Positions 53,601-55,216 of a DNA stretch of 55,216 nt are shown here, in pieces. The DNA comes from Glomus cerebriforme. Its lineage: Eukaryota > Glomeromycota > Glomeromycetes > Glomerales > Glomeraceae. Positions within the stretch are counted from its first letter, which is position 1, and every line of letters starts with the position of its first letter. Below the pieces are notes generated by a model. That model was not told the origin of the DNA. It was given only the letters and a program-made list of their open reading frames with translations, and ran no database searches. The translations under genes were made by a program, and so were the position numbers. The stretch is taken from positions 5,082-60,297 of the forward strand of contig QKYT01000637.1 of NCBI GenBank assembly GCA_003550305.1, read 5' to 3'.

Positions 53601-55216
53601 GGTAAGAATTTTCTATTGATAATCATTTCTTAATTTACTAATGATCCACATGCAAAGTTGCCATGTAATTCAAAAAATTTTCCTTTTTGGTAAAAAAAAA
53701 AAAAACCATTTAATCTTATATATACGTTGTATTGTACATGTACATAGACATAAGACATAGACATAAACATAGACAGAGATTGAACAATCATAATGAAACT
53801 TTTTGCGCAAAATTTTAACTGTGCTACTAAAAATGGTTGTTAACATAGATCATGAAATAATCAACATTTTTTTTATGTTGATCAATTTTTTTATTTTATT
53901 CGTTTTTCTGATTATTTAATTTATTTAATAAAGTAAAAGCGAAAACTTTAATTGTTTACAAAATTTTAATTAGAAATTTCCAAATAAAATAAAATTATTA
54001 AATAAAAAAAAAATAAAAATATTTTATTAAATCTTAGATTTCTTTTTTTTTTTTTGATATATTTTTGTCTACAAAAAAAAATATTTTGATCTAAATTGAA
54101 TTAATTTTAAATACATAAAAAAAAAATAAAATAAATAGTAACCAAAGCAATTTATTTTAGTTTTTTTTAATTGATAACCAATTATAGTTTCAGTTTTTTA
54201 CTTTTTTACTTTTATAAAATTTTTCTTTTTGTTATAAAAAAATAAAAAAAATTTAGCAACCAGTTATTTCTAAACCAGATTATTTTGCAGATCATCTTTA
54301 TTTTTCTTTATTAGAAAACATCTTTGTGGATAATCCATTTTTTTTTCTCTTCATTAACAAAAAAAATAATCCACTTTTAAAATTTTTTTCAAAAAAAAAA
54401 TAATAATAATAAATAAAATGACATCCACCCTTACAGTTATGGCACCTCAGTTATTACTCATCTAAAAACATATAATAAAATAGTATCTGGGATTCTTTGT
54501 ATAGGGAAAAAATATCATAACAAAACTATACTTTTGGTATTAAACAATTTATAAATACAAAAGCTTTTATTGAAGGTGATTTGGTGCTTCTTGGGGAAAA
54601 TTTACTTTGGAAGGGAAAAAAATTATGGTAAGAATTTGTTAGAAATTGGAGATGTAATAATTAATAAAACTATTTAATTAAAACTTACACTTTTCATAAT
54701 AGTTTGCTATAGAAATGGCTACTATTATGGAACCAAAAATTGATCCAAATGGAAGTATTCACTCATCTAAACCTTTTATAAATATATCTACTACATAATA
54801 ACATTACTTGAAGACTCAATAATATTATCAGTTCTCTTGCAAGATGAAAGAAGTTGTGAATTGATATTTTCTCTAAATAATTATAGATCATGGACAGTAG
54901 GTTTTTTGATAATATTTTATGTGGTAGTCCGTCTTTTATATTTAGCAAAAAATTGAAGGAAAAACACATCTGCATAGCAGATATAAACACAGATCTGTGT
55001 ATAAATTTATAAAAAAGTAAAAAACTTCTCTTAACTCAAAACATAAACCATATGGTTTGTATCTCTGATTAGTTTATTTATGAATCTTATAAGATAGCTT
55101 CCAACATATACTCTTATGTTAATTTTATAAATCTTCTTGTTTAATAAAGAAAGGTAGAAAAAAATGATGTTAAATGGATGAGAAAAAAATTGCAGATTTC
55201 TCAGGATAGAATTGAA
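53601..55216. other. Gene-free AT-rich end of window
   Basis: Very AT-rich with many poly-A/T runs (about 53690-54420). No gene, RNA or clear transposon recognised; the minus-strand 75-aa frame at 54763-54990 has no recognisable features. Confidence 0.4.

Noticed and set aside
1..55216. tRNA, rRNA, riboswitch or prokaryotic operon features
   Set aside because: No tRNA-like GGTTCGAATCC arms or rRNA segments seen; introns and promoters are eukaryotic, so ribosome-binding sites and operons do not apply.

Overview
Eukaryotic, fungal-looking draft sequence. It is very AT-rich, has short GT-AG introns (about 60-110 nt, donors mostly GTATGT, GTAAGT or GTATAA), single-exon low-complexity and coiled-coil genes, many decayed DNA transposons and several assembly gaps (N runs). 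An amplified HSPA12-like Hsp70 family together with hAT, MULE and pogo-type relics fits the genome of an arbuscular mycorrhizal fungus (Glomeromycotina, Rhizophagus-like). That assignment is an inference from gene content; no marker gene is present.

Layout. 251-1021(-) is a secreted or membrane-anchored proline-rich protein. 1-7.5 kb is otherwise relics: a small inverted-repeat element, an Hsp70 pseudogene (2636-3085), an orphan Hsp70-type promoter (about 3680) and a hAT-like transposase relic (about 4960-6800). Then follow eight Hsp70-like loci, called A-H here: A 7558-9784(+), B 15969-17995(-), C 18371-20646(+), D 21477-23709(+), E 27428-29785(-), F 31014-33223(-), G 41250-43297(+), H 50581-53295(-). 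There is also an internally deleted copy of C (44744-45611, -) and further fragments near 44.63 kb and 47.9 kb. Two coiled-coil paralogs (CC1 10937-13899, CC2 46295-47758) each lie downstream of a plus-strand Hsp70 (A and G), which suggests a duplicated Hsp70/coiled-coil block. 24.1-26.9 kb and 33.3-41.2 kb are gene-poor and full of repeats: hAT, pogo and MULE relics, MITEs, foldback elements and exon-like tandem repeats.

I reassembled exons by aligning the paralogs by eye. A, B, D, E, F, G and H share one splice plan and encode about 570-615 residues, with the Hsp70 nucleotide-binding motifs (phosphate-1 DFGTTYSG, EPEAA, phosphate-2 DCGGGTVDL, LVGGFSES, ARGA) and a last exon for a C-terminal domain ending in LDD or LND. 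A, D, E and F also have a small upstream first exon (phase-1 intron). C is a divergent type with nine exons, one a 20-nt microexon that encodes the phosphate-1 loop. The family is evolving actively: a 283-bp block is identical between E and H including an intron, D joins an A-like body to an F-like last exon, and H is broken in exon 3 by a 679-bp hAT-type element with a perfect 8-bp target duplication. No tRNA, rRNA or CRISPR was recognised.
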